From Haloplanus sp. GDY1 (lineage in GTDB: Archaea > Halobacteriota > Halobacteria > Halobacteriales > Haloferacaceae): a DNA stretch of 64,000 nt. The position numbers and the translations under genes are program-made. Shown in pieces: positions 27,239-35,245 of the stretch; within the stretch, counting starts at the first letter, position 1; each line of letters begins with the position of its first letter. Below the pieces are notes generated by a model, which ran no database searches, was not told the origin of the DNA, and was given only the letters and a program-made list of their open reading frames with translations. The stretch spans positions 1,364,001 through 1,428,000 of the forward strand of contig NZ_CP098514.1 of NCBI RefSeq assembly GCF_023703775.1. The letters run 5' to 3'.

Positions 27239-28141
27239 TCAGCGCCAGTCGTAGCGGGTGACGGCGCGATCCGACCGGTCGGAGACGCCGTGCGGGTTGC
27301 GGGCGGGCGAGCGGTCCTTGACGCGGGCGATCAGCCCGTCGGCGCCGCCGCGGGCGACGCCCCCGACGACGGCCCGGCCGGTGGCGAACCACTCGGTCGG
27401 GTCGAGGTCACCGCGGAGGACGTCCCGGCCGGCGGCGACGGCGTCCCCGAGGGCGCGTCGGGTCGTGCCGGCCGCCGCGGCCGGTCGGACCCCGTAGTTC
27501 TTCACGAGTCGGTAGGCCAGGGCCCGGAACTCCGCGCCGCGGTCGCCGTCGGTGATGCCGCCGTCGGCGGAGTACTCCCGACGGACGCACATCTCGGGGC
27601 GCCAGGCAACGTCGTAGTCGAGGCCGGCCAGGCGGTGAGCGGCGTCGCGGTCCCCGCCGGTTTCGAGGTACTCGTCGAAGCCGTCGAGGGCGTCGAGGGC
27701 CGCGCGCCGGAACGCCACGTTGCCGCCGTTGAAGTAGGCGACCTCGCGGGAGCCGACGGTTCGTCGCTCCGACTGCTCGGTGGTCATCCCGCCGCCGAGG
27801 GTGCGGTGAGTGGGGCCGGTGACGACCGACGCGTCGGCCAGCCCGTCGGTCAGGGCGCCGAGCCACGTCGGTTCGATCACGAGGTCGTATCGGAGGAAGG
27901 CCACCGCGTCGCCGGTGGCGACCTCCAGCCCCGCGTTGCGGGCGACGTTCTCGGTGCGGGTGGACACCTCCACCAGCACGTCCACGTCGTCGCGGTCGCG
28001 AACCATCCCGGTAGTGCCGTCGGTCGACGGGCCGTTGACGACGACCACCTCGGCGTCCGGGGCGTGGGCGGCGAGGGTGTCGAGGCTCGCCGCGAGGTGG
28101 TCCCGACCGTTGAGGGTCGGTATCACTACCGAGAGCTCCAT
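27239..28141 (-). CDS. Glycosyltransferase family 2 protein
   Basis: The 300-residue protein has a GT2 GT-A core with [21 protein letters not shown] and [10 protein letters not shown], then [11 protein letters not shown] in the acceptor region. A classical DxD is not obvious; LRYDLVIEP stands in its place, so the donor site may be unusual. The ATG at 28141 places the first beta strand right at the N terminus. It is soluble or peripheral and lies 40 nt downstream of a methyltransferase gene on the same strand, so the two may form an operon. Confidence 0.82.
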   Translation of the reverse strand: MELSVVIPTLNGRDHLAASLDTLAAHAPDAEVVVVNGPSTDGTTGMVRDRDDVDVLVEVSTRTENVARNAGLEVATGDAVAFLRYDLVIEPTWLGALTDGLADASVVTGPTHRTLGGGMTTEQSERRTVGSREVAYFNGGNVAFRRAALDALDGFDEYLETGGDRDAAHRLAGLDYDVAWRPEMCVRREYSADGGITDGDRGAEFRALAYRLVKNYGVRPAAAAGTTRRALGDAVAAGRDVLRGDLDPTEWFATGRAVVGGVARGGADGLIARVKDRSPARNPHGVSDRSDRAVTRYDWR

Positions 28142-28181
28142 ACCCGACCACACCGACTCCGACACCATAACGATTCCCACT

Positions 28182-28886
28182 CTACACGTGGGCGTTCCAG
28201 TACGAGACGGAGGCGAGGTGGGTTCCCAGGGGGGTGTCGCCGATCCCGGTGTCGAGGCGCCGGAACGCGCCCGCGAGCCGATTGGGAATCTTCCGGTAGA
28301 AGCCGTAGGGGAGGACGAAGTCGTGGCTGGCGTCGTCGAGCGTCAGGCCCGCCCCGTCGATGAGGCGTTCGACCTCCTCGCGACCGTAGAGGCGCGACCC
28401 CATCGGGAGCAGCCAGTTGTAGAGGACCCGCGTGCTGCGGTCGTTGAACGTGTCGAAGAACACCTGCTCCTTCGAGACGCGGCACATCTCCGCGAGGAAC
28501 TTCGCGGGGGTGTCCGCGAGGTGGAAAAAGCGCATCGCGAAGACGGTGTCGAAGTGGTCGTCCGGGAAGGGCAGCCGCGCCGCGTCGCCGCGGAGGAACT
28601 CGATGTGGTCGGTCACCCCGGCCGCCCGGGCCTTCTCCCGTCCCTGCGCCATCATGGCCGAGGAGATGTCCAGACCGACGATGTCGGCCCCGCGCTCGGC
28701 CAGCATGACGGTGAACCGACCCGTCCCGCAGGCGATCTCGAGCACCGTCCGGTCCTCGATCGGATTCATGGCTTCGAGGACGGCCCGCTTTTCCCGGCGG
28801 TCGATCAGTCGCCCACCACGCGAAAACCGCTTCGCGTCGTACTCCTGGGCGACTTCGTCCGTCTGATACCACTCCTCTCCTTTCAC
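28182..28886 (-). CDS. Class I SAM-dependent methyltransferase (UbiE-like)
   Basis: The 234-residue protein has the class I motif VLEIACGTGRFTVML (residue ~48), an acidic strand IVGLDISSAMM, and RLPFPDDHFDTVFA. These bind SAM. It resembles UbiE/small-molecule methyltransferases; the acceptor is unknown. The start is a GTG (28886). A TATA-like ggttttaatc (+ strand 28909-28918) lies 23-32 nt upstream, so the message is probably leaderless. The gene diverges from the MarR-like gene and precedes the glycosyltransferase gene. Confidence 0.85.
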   Translation of the reverse strand: MKGEEWYQTDEVAQEYDAKRFSRGGRLIDRREKRAVLEAMNPIEDRTVLEIACGTGRFTVMLAERGADIVGLDISSAMMAQGREKARAAGVTDHIEFLRGDAARLPFPDDHFDTVFAMRFFHLADTPAKFLAEMCRVSKEQVFFDTFNDRSTRVLYNWLLPMGSRLYGREEVERLIDGAGLTLDDASHDFVLPYGFYRKIPNRLAGAFRRLDTGIGDTPLGTHLASVSYWNAHV

Positions 28887-29044
28887 GTCTCGCGTCTCTC
28901 GGCCCGAAGATTAAAACCGTACTGGATGCCGATTCGGCCGTCGGCACGGCCACCACTCGTTGTGATTAATGACATATAAGGTGTCTCCGGTGTATGCACG
29001 CATATGGAGATAACCTTTACCACTATCGACCGGAAGGGACGGGT

Positions 29045-29317
29045 ATGAGCACCACAGCGGCGGACTCCACGGGCGACGATCGGCTGACGACGACCGAATA
29101 CCGCGAGCGCTTGCGCGAACTCCCCCCGAGCGCGAAACTGGTCGCCAAGGTGCTCGAGAGCGAGTCGCCGCTCTCGCAGGGGCAACTCGCCGAGGAGTCG
29201 CTGCTGCCCGACCGGACCGTGCGCTACGCGCTGAACCGACTCGAGGAGTCGGACATCGTCGGCTCCCGCTACAGTTTCAAGGACGCCCGCAAGCAGGTCT
29301 ACTACCTGCGCACGTAG
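29045..29317 (+). CDS. MarR-like winged-helix regulator
   Basis: This 90-residue protein is a single winged helix: PPSAKLVAKVLE, the recognition helix region LAEESLLPDRTVRYALNRL, and the wing YSFKDARKQVYY. It has no ligand domain, and is presumably a dimeric DNA-binding regulator. The ATG at 29045 is chosen because the element ataacctttacc (29010-29021) is about 24-35 nt upstream. Its stop abuts the convergent zinc-ribbon membrane gene. Its targets are unknown; the divergent methyltransferase gene is one candidate. Confidence 0.8.
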   Translation: MSTTAADSTGDDRLTTTEYRERLRELPPSAKLVAKVLESESPLSQGQLAEESLLPDRTVRYALNRLEESDIVGSRYSFKDARKQVYYLRT

Positions 29318-29725
29318 TTACTCCTCCTCAGTCGACCCGGCACACCACGGACAGAAGGATAGCTCCGGGTCCAGGTCCCGTCCACAGGAGGGACACGAGA
29401 CGGTCGGCTCCTCGGCCCGCTCCGCGGTCCCCATCGCGGACCCGCCGCTGCCGCGCCGCGCGACGACGTACGCGTCGACCGTGTTCAACGCGAGCAACAG
29501 GAGGACCGGGCCGGTCACCCGAAGCGGGAGCGTCGACAGCGTCGCCGTCTCCGGATCCGCGAACGAGGCGACCAGCACCAGTCCCGCGCCGAGGACGAAC
29601 GAGAACCACACGAACGCGCGCCCCCACTCCCGGAGGTAGGCGTGGCCCGCCCCGCCGATTCCGAACGCGGCGCCGGCGACGCTGACCGCCACCGCGATCA
29701 GGGCTCGCCGTTCCGTGTCGACCAT
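29318..29725 (-). CDS. Membrane protein with C-terminal zinc ribbon (DUF7575-like)
   Basis: This 135-residue protein has three to four hydrophobic helices (residues ~8-90) followed by a zinc ribbon with CPSCGRDL and CPWC near residue 112. The two CxxC pairs are intact. Such zinc-ribbon-tailed membrane proteins are frequent in haloarchaea and unassigned. The GTG or ATG codon at 29725 fits the MVDTERRAL start. A stop-to-stop junction with the MarR-like gene suggests separate transcription units. Confidence 0.7.
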   Translation of the reverse strand: MVDTERRALIAVAVSVAGAAFGIGGAGHAYLREWGRAFVWFSFVLGAGLVLVASFADPETATLSTLPLRVTGPVLLLLALNTVDAYVVARRGSGGSAMGTAERAEEPTVSCPSCGRDLDPELSFCPWCAGSTEEE

Positions 29726-29765
29726 CCTCCCTCGGAAGTGGTGGCGCCACGCGCTTATATCTCCC

Positions 29766-30446
29766 TCACCGCCCGCCGAGGCGCTCGATCAGCGTCGAGA
29801 GCGTCGCCAGATCGAACTGCCCCGGCGCCGTCGCCTCGGTCGGATCGACCGGCGCGTAGCCGATTTTCGACCCGTAGAGCGGCGCGACCGCGCGCGTGTG
29901 GCGTCCGGCCTCGCCCATCGCCATCGTCGCCACCCGGTCGCCGCGGGCCGTCGCCGCGTGCGTCGCGGAGAGGACGGTCAGCGCGTCGCCCGGGTCGGTC
30001 GCCGTCACCGCCGCCTTCCCCACGTCGCCGCGGGCCGCCGCGTCCGCGAGCAGGTCGTCCAGCCGCGATTCAGGGGGCGTCCCCTCGAAGTCGTGAACCG
30101 AGGCGACGACGCGGACGTCGCGCTCCCGGGCCGTCGCCGCGGCCGCCGCGCCGGCCGACTCCCGCAGGCTCGACAGTTCGACGTCGACCGCCTCGACCGC
30201 CGCGAAGTCGGTCGCCGCCGTCAGGGCGCCGAGGCGTTCCTCCTCCGTCCCGTCGGCCTCGCCGCCCTCCGCCGGGTCGCGGTTCGTCGCGACGAGCGGC
30301 AGGTCGCCGTCGTACGCCGCCAGCGCGTCGAGCGGGTCGTCCGCGAGGTCCATCCGGAACTCCACGGCGTCGGCGTGGGGCCTGGCCGCCGGTTCGTCGT
30401 CGAGGTCGGCCGTCGCCGCCGCGAGTACGAACGAGTCGAACTCCAT
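29766..30446 (-). CDS. aroD: 3-dehydroquinate dehydratase, type I
   Basis: The 226-residue TIM barrel dehydrates 3-dehydroquinate to 3-dehydroshikimate, the step after dehydroquinate synthase II. The catalytic base His118 lies in SVHDF, the Schiff-base Lys144 in GKAAV, and the substrate-binding Glu-Phe-Arg is at 29-31. The C-terminal APGQFDLATL matches the family. It is three bases downstream of the DNA methylase gene and so is co-transcribed with it rather than with the trp/aro cluster some 10 kb away. Confidence 0.93.
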   Translation of the reverse strand: MEFDSFVLAAATADLDDEPAARPHADAVEFRMDLADDPLDALAAYDGDLPLVATNRDPAEGGEADGTEEERLGALTAATDFAAVEAVDVELSSLRESAGAAAAATARERDVRVVASVHDFEGTPPESRLDDLLADAAARGDVGKAAVTATDPGDALTVLSATHAATARGDRVATMAMGEAGRHTRAVAPLYGSKIGYAPVDPTEATAPGQFDLATLSTLIERLGGR

Positions 30447-30449
30447 GCC

Positions 30450-31514
30450 TCACCCACCGTCGTCGTCGGTAAAGTCGTTCCCGTCGACCGGGTCGTGGTC
30501 GACGACGTAGCGCCGACCCTCGGCGGTCGCTCGCTCGACCACGTCGGCGACGGCGTACAGCCGAATCCGTCGCTCTCCCTTCGTCACGACCCGAAAGTCG
30601 TAGTGTTCGGCGTCGTACCCGCCGTCCCGGTCGGCCATCGCCGCCCGGTGTCGCTCCAGTCGCTCCGCGACGCGCCGGCGCGAGGCGGCCGGCAGGTCGG
30701 TCACCCGGTCGTCGAGCGCGGTGAAGAGGTCGCCGTCGAGGTCGTACCCCACCGACTCCCGGCCGGCGAGCATCGCCGCGAGCGCCGTCGTCCCCGTTCC
30801 GGCGAAGGGGTCGAGCACCTGGTCGCCGTACACCGAGAACATCCGGATCAGGCGGAGCGGAATCTCGACGGGAAAGGCCGCGGAGCGGTCGCGGCGCTCG
30901 TCGCCTCCGCCCAGCCCCTGCTCCTCGCCCCGAACCTCCCACAGGTCGGAGAACCACTCGTTGCGCTCCTCCCAGAAGAAGGCGCTCTCGTACCGGCGGT
31001 CGTCGCCCGGCGGGAACGAGCGCGTCCCCCCCTTCCGGAAGAGGAGGACGTACTCGTGTTCGAGGGTGACGTAGGCGTTGGGCGGGAGCGTCCCGGAGCC
31101 CATGAACTTCGCGAGGCTGTTCGTGGGCTTGCGCCAGAGCACGTCGGGCAGCGGCGTCAACCCCCGGGCGCGGAGGGCGTCGACGATCCGCGCGTGGTTC
31201 GGGAACTGCTGGAAGTCGCCGCCGACCGACCGGGTGGCGTCGCCCACGTTGACGCAGGCGATGCCGCCCGGCGCCAGGACGCGTTCGACCTCGTCCCAGA
31301 CGGCGTCGAGTTGGGCGTGCATGAGTTCGAACGCGGCGTCGCCGTCGCCGGCCTCCAGGGCCGCGCGGACGTCCCCGTCCCGCGCCGCGAAGAGGTCGTC
31401 CCAGAGGTCGATCATCGGATAGGGGGGCGACGTGACGACGAGAGGGACCGACCCGTCGGCGACGTCGTCCATCGCGGCCGCGTCGCCGACGTGGAGTTCG
31501 TGCGTGGTCCGCAT
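30450..31514 (-). CDS. zim: Orphan DNA methyltransferase, beta class (CTAG/Zim-like m4C)
   Basis: The 354-residue enzyme has the beta-class order: catalytic motif IV TSPPY at 28-32, and SAM-binding motif I DPFAGTGTT at 235-243. TSPPY is typical of N4-cytosine methylation. It has no endonuclease partner nearby, and the gene order (methylase, BtuF-like, AglD) matches the haloarchaeal CTAG methylase Zim of Haloferax volcanii as I recall it; the symbol rests on that. A TATA-like catttacg on the minus strand (31541-31548) gives a leaderless start. It heads an operon with aroD. Confidence 0.75.
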   Translation of the reverse strand: MRTTHELHVGDAAAMDDVADGSVPLVVTSPPYPMIDLWDDLFAARDGDVRAALEAGDGDAAFELMHAQLDAVWDEVERVLAPGGIACVNVGDATRSVGGDFQQFPNHARIVDALRARGLTPLPDVLWRKPTNSLAKFMGSGTLPPNAYVTLEHEYVLLFRKGGTRSFPPGDDRRYESAFFWEERNEWFSDLWEVRGEEQGLGGGDERRDRSAAFPVEIPLRLIRMFSVYGDQVLDPFAGTGTTALAAMLAGRESVGYDLDGDLFTALDDRVTDLPAASRRRVAERLERHRAAMADRDGGYDAEHYDFRVVTKGERRIRLYAVADVVERATAEGRRYVVDHDPVDGNDFTDDDGG

Positions 31515-31575
31515 CACACCCACTCCCCGGGCCCGGCACGTAAATGGTGTCGGTTGCGGCACGGGCGGGAGGTTC

Positions 31576-32328
31576 ATGCACCCCGACGCCGTGGCTACGG
31601 GCGTGCCCCCACGCCGCGTCGTCTCGCTGTCCCCGGCGGCCACCGCCACGCTCCGCGAACTCGGCGCCGCCGACCGCCTCGTCGGCGTCACGAGCCACTG
31701 CCGGGTCGATGACGGCGATCCGGCGGTCCTCGGCGGGTGGTTGAACCCCGACCTCGATCGGCTGGCGGCGCTCGATCCGGACCTCGTCTGCACCGGCGAC
31801 GCCCTGCAGGCCGAGGTGCGCGACGCCATCCGGGACCGGGGCCTCGACGTCCACCACACCGACGCCACGACGCTCGACGGCGTGATCGAGGGCTTCGCCG
31901 CCCTCGGGCGGGCGGTCGGCCGTCCCGACGCCGGGGAGCGGCTGGCCGCCCGGAGTCGGGAGCGACTGGACCGACTCCGCGAGCGGACGTCCGGGGAGCG
32001 ACCGACCGTCTACTGCGAGGAGTGGGCCGACCCGCCGATGGCCGCCGGCAACTGGGTGCCGGAGGTGGTCGCCGCGGCCGGCGGCCGCTACCCCTTCGTC
32101 GACCCCGGCGAGCGCTCCCGGCGAGTCGAGCGGTCGGCGGTCGAGGCGGCCGATCCGGACCACGCCGTCCTCCACCTCTGCGGGCGGGGGACCGACGTCG
32201 ACCCCGCGACGATCACCGACCGCGACTGGGACGTCGGCCCCGCGGTCCACGTCGTCGACGACGCCCTCCTGAACCAGCCGAGTCCGAACCTGATCGACGG
32301 CGCCGAGCGGCTGGCGGACCTGTTCTAG
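31576..32328 (+). CDS. BtuF-like substrate-binding family protein (cytoplasmic)
   Basis: The 250-residue protein has the fold of cobalamin/iron-siderophore substrate-binding proteins (RRVVSLSPAATATLRELG, VGVTSHC, DPDLVCTG). It has no signal peptide or lipobox, so it is unlikely to be a classical extracytoplasmic binding protein. It may bind a corrinoid or other ligand in the cytoplasm; related haloarchaeal genes are called cobalamin-binding protein. It diverges from the DNA methylase gene across 61 nt and converges with the AglD-like gene with a four-base overlap. Confidence 0.75.
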   Translation: MHPDAVATGVPPRRVVSLSPAATATLRELGAADRLVGVTSHCRVDDGDPAVLGGWLNPDLDRLAALDPDLVCTGDALQAEVRDAIRDRGLDVHHTDATTLDGVIEGFAALGRAVGRPDAGERLAARSRERLDRLRERTSGERPTVYCEEWADPPMAAGNWVPEVVAAAGGRYPFVDPGERSRRVERSAVEAADPDHAVLHLCGRGTDVDPATITDRDWDVGPAVHVVDDALLNQPSPNLIDGAERLADLF

Positions 32329-34163
32329 TCGACCGTCTCGGGGTCCGCGTCCGGCTCCGCGCTCCCCGTCTCGTCCACCGCGGTCGTCAGCGAGACGTTG
32401 AGCGCGAGCATCGAGACCAGGCCCCCGGCGACGGTGACGAGGTTCTTCACGGCGTGATCCAGCACCGCGGCCCCGAAGGCGGTGGCGCCGGTCACGGGCG
32501 TCAGCCCCGCGACGAGGAGGGTGAAGGCCGCCTCGTAGAGGCCGATGCCGCCCGGCGAGAGGGGTAACACTTTCGCGAGGTTGCCGACGCTGACCGCGAA
32601 GAAGCCGACGGCGACGAGCGTCGGCGTCGCCAGCGCCACGTCGAAGGCCGCGAGGACGAGAATCGCGGTCACGACGTCCAGCGCCCAGATGACGAGGCTG
32701 CTCGCACCGATCCGGCCGAACGCACCGCGGTCGGCGGCGACGGCCTGGACGTCCGCGACGAACGACTCGAGGACGCCCGCCACGTAGTCGGCGTAGGAGT
32801 CGGAACTGACGCGGGTGACGACCCGGCGGATCAGGCTCCCCTCCCGGCGTGCGGAGACGACGATGGCCGCGACGGCGACGACGGCCGCGGCGGCGACGCC
32901 CGCGGCCACCGTCAGCGCGACCCGGGCGCTCCGCGGATCGACGCCGGGGACGCTCCCGGAGAGCGTCGCTACCACCGCTCCCATCGAGCCGGTGAGGACG
33001 TAGCCGACGAGGACGCTTCCCCCCAGTAACGTGATCGTCAGCAGGTCGAACACTCGCTCGACGGCCAGCGAGGCGAAGCCGGTCGGATAGGGGATGCCTC
33101 GGCGAGCCTTCATCACGTACGCGCGCACGCCGTCGCCCGCCCGCGCCGGGAACACGAGATTGCCGGTCTGGCTGATGAACACCGCGCCGGTCAGGAAGCC
33201 GAGGCGCTCGCGGTAGCCGAGTTCCGAGAGGATGTCGCGGTACCGACCGCCGCGGAGCGGCCACGACAGGAGGTAGACGCCGCCCGCGAGGCCGACCAGT
33301 CGGAGGTCGGCACCCTCCAGTTCGTCCAGCACCGCCTGCGGGTCGAGATACAGCGTCATCAGGGCGAGCGCGAGCAGCGTCAGGAGCGCCCCCGCGCCGA
33401 CGCTCACCCGGCGGGTGATCCGGGGGCTCACCGACACCTGCCACCAGAGCCGGAGGATCTGACTCCCCATCCCGAAGACGTCGCGGACGAGGTCCACCTT
33501 GGTGTCGCCCTTCGGCTCCCACTCGACGGGGAACTCCGCAACCTCCAGACCGGCCCGCTGTGCGCGGATCAGTAGCTCGGTGTCCCAGAACCAGTGTTCG
33601 TCCTCGATCCGACCCTGGAGGCGCTCGAAGGCGTCGCGGCTCAACGCCTTGAACCCGCACTGGTGGTCGCGGAGCGGCGAGCGCAAGACCAGACGGACGA
33701 GGCCGTTGTAGACCCGGGAGGGGACGCCCCGCCTGGCCGGGCGGTCGGCGACGCGGCCGGGCATCCACCGCGACCCGGTCGCCACGTCGGCCCCGCCGGA
33801 GCGGACCCGCCCGACCAGTTCCTCCAGGTGGCGCATGTCCGTGGCGAGGTCGGTGTCGAAGTAGACGAGCGTGTCGCCCCGGGCGGCCGAGAACGCGCGT
33901 TCGAGCGCGCCCCCGCGGCCCAGTCGCTCGTCGCTGTGGACGTGACGGATCCGGTCGTCGGCGGCGGCGAGCCGATCCACGATCTCCGGCGTGCGGTCGT
34001 CACAGCCGTCCTCCGCGACGAGCACCTCGAAGGTTCCGGGCGGGAGGAAGTCGCCGAGCGTCGAGAGCGTCGTCTCGACCGTCGCCTCGATGGTCGGCGC
34101 CTCGTTGTACGCGGGGAGGACGACGCTGACCTCGGTTCGCGGCCGGTCGCCGGAACGATCCAT
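32325..34163 (-). CDS. aglD: Dolichol-phosphate mannosyltransferase-type GT2 fused to flippase-like membrane domain (AglD-like)
   Basis: The 612-residue protein has an N-terminal GT2 domain (about residues 10-240) with YNEAPTIEA, EDGCDD and the donor-binding YFDTDLATD. A C-terminal region of about eight hydrophobic segments (about 260-590) belongs to the lysylphosphatidylglycerol synthetase/flippase-like family. This architecture is that of Haloferax volcanii AglD, which charges the dolichol-linked hexose used to complete the S-layer N-glycan. The position downstream of the methylase and BtuF-like genes matches. It is predicted to be in the membrane with the catalytic side cytoplasmic. Confidence 0.82.
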   Translation of the reverse strand: MDRSGDRPRTEVSVVLPAYNEAPTIEATVETTLSTLGDFLPPGTFEVLVAEDGCDDRTPEIVDRLAAADDRIRHVHSDERLGRGGALERAFSAARGDTLVYFDTDLATDMRHLEELVGRVRSGGADVATGSRWMPGRVADRPARRGVPSRVYNGLVRLVLRSPLRDHQCGFKALSRDAFERLQGRIEDEHWFWDTELLIRAQRAGLEVAEFPVEWEPKGDTKVDLVRDVFGMGSQILRLWWQVSVSPRITRRVSVGAGALLTLLALALMTLYLDPQAVLDELEGADLRLVGLAGGVYLLSWPLRGGRYRDILSELGYRERLGFLTGAVFISQTGNLVFPARAGDGVRAYVMKARRGIPYPTGFASLAVERVFDLLTITLLGGSVLVGYVLTGSMGAVVATLSGSVPGVDPRSARVALTVAAGVAAAAVVAVAAIVVSARREGSLIRRVVTRVSSDSYADYVAGVLESFVADVQAVAADRGAFGRIGASSLVIWALDVVTAILVLAAFDVALATPTLVAVGFFAVSVGNLAKVLPLSPGGIGLYEAAFTLLVAGLTPVTGATAFGAAVLDHAVKNLVTVAGGLVSMLALNVSLTTAVDETGSAEPDADPETVD

Positions 34164-34246
34164 TTGCCGGGGATGGTCGGGCCGCGCTCAAGAACTTTCT
34201 GTCTCGGCGGCCGCGGTTTTTTGCGCCGCGAGGGACGACCACGCCC

Positions 34247-34780
34247 ATGAACGCGCTCGATTCGACGGTCGGGAGTGCCCTCGTCGTGCTGGCGTTGCTG
34301 GCGGCGAGTGCCTTCTTCTCCAGCACCGAAATCGCGGTCTTCTCGCTCTCGCGGGAGTGGCTCGCCGACCGCGTGACCGCCGGCGACCGCCGGGCGGCCA
34401 TCCTGACCGACCTCCGCGAGGACCCCCATCGGCTGCTGGTGACGCTGCTCGTCGGCAACAACGTCGTCAACGTCGCCATCTCCAGCATCCTCGCGGTGCT
34501 GCTCGCGAACCACTTCCCCGAGGGCGTCGCCGTCGCCCTGACGACGGTCGTCGCCAGCAGCGTCGTCCTCGTGTTCGGCGAGATCCTGCCGAAGTCCTAC
34601 GGCCTCGGCAACGCCGAGGAGTGGGCGCTCCGGGCCGCGCGGCCGGTCCGGGTCGTCGAGCGCGTCCTCCTGCCCGCCGTCGCCGTCTTCGACTTCGTCA
34701 CCCGCCGGGCGGGCGTCGCCCTCGGCGGCGACCCGGACATCGAGGAGCCGTACACGGACACGGGCGAAGGAGCGAAGTGA
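34247..34780 (+). CDS. DUF21 (CNNM) transmembrane domain protein lacking CBS and CorC_C domains
   Basis: The 177-residue protein holds only the DUF21/CNNM membrane domain, with FFSSTEIAVFS near residue 25, VGNNVVNVA, and FGEILPKS. These belong to the CNNM/CorC Mg-transport family. The usual cytoplasmic CBS pair and the CorC_HlyC domain are absent: the protein ends shortly after the last helix with an acidic tail. Such short versions are known in haloarchaea, so this is likely a real form. A T-rich element near 34216-34222 lies at promoter distance. Confidence 0.8.
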   Translation: MNALDSTVGSALVVLALLAASAFFSSTEIAVFSLSREWLADRVTAGDRRAAILTDLREDPHRLLVTLLVGNNVVNVAISSILAVLLANHFPEGVAVALTTVVASSVVLVFGEILPKSYGLGNAEEWALRAARPVRVVERVLLPAVAVFDFVTRRAGVALGGDPDIEEPYTDTGEGAK

Positions 34781-34801
34781 GCGGCCCGCCAACGGCCGGG
34801 C

Positions 34802-35245
34802 GTGCAAGAGTTCGAGCGCAAACAGCTCCTCGAACGCGTCAACCGCGAGGGGGCGACGGTGGGCGCGTCCATCCCCGAGACCATCGACGTGCAGGGTGAG
34901 GAGGTTGACCTCCAGTCGTTCGTCTTCGAGATCAAGCGCCGCGACACGGTGCCGAAAGGCGAGCGCGAGCGGGTCGAGCAGGCGAAGAAGAACCTCCGAC
35001 GCGAGCGACTCCAGCGACTCCAGCGCATCGAGGACGGCGAGGTGAGCTACGCCGAGGGCGAGCGACTCGTCGAGAGCATCATCGGCATCGACCGCGCGCT
35101 CAACGCCCTCGAGGCGCTCGGTCCGGCCGACCTCGAACGCGAGGCCGAGGCCCAGGAGGCCGCCGACCGCAAGCGGTGGATGAAGTTCCTGCGGAAGGCG
35201 CTGGGCCACGACGACACCAGCCACAACACCCGGGGGCGGCCGTGA
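34802..35245 (+). CDS. DUF5788-like protein
   Basis: The 147-residue protein is highly charged and largely helical; residues ~55-110 look like a coiled coil (KKNLRRERLQRLQRIEDGE). The front part holds a basic-looking VPKGERERVEQA motif. No enzyme signature is seen. It matches the haloarchaeal DUF5788 family from memory. The GTG at 34802 was chosen because it follows the DUF21 stop by 21 nt. Its stop overlaps the GTG of polX (GTGA), so it is translationally coupled to that DNA polymerase gene. Confidence 0.7.
   Translation: MQEFERKQLLERVNREGATVGASIPETIDVQGEEVDLQSFVFEIKRRDTVPKGERERVEQAKKNLRRERLQRLQRIEDGEVSYAEGERLVESIIGIDRALNALEALGPADLEREAEAQEAADRKRWMKFLRKALGHDDTSHNTRGRP

Noticed and set aside
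28994-29044. Upstream start for the MarR-like gene at 28994
   Set aside because: The predicted TATA-like element lies downstream of that codon and the extra residues are not MarR-like.
30070-33768. 1,232-codon open frame on the minus strand across aroD, methylase and aglD
   Set aside because: Arg/Gly/Pro-rich shadow frame; the true proteins on the same stretch show full catalytic motifs.
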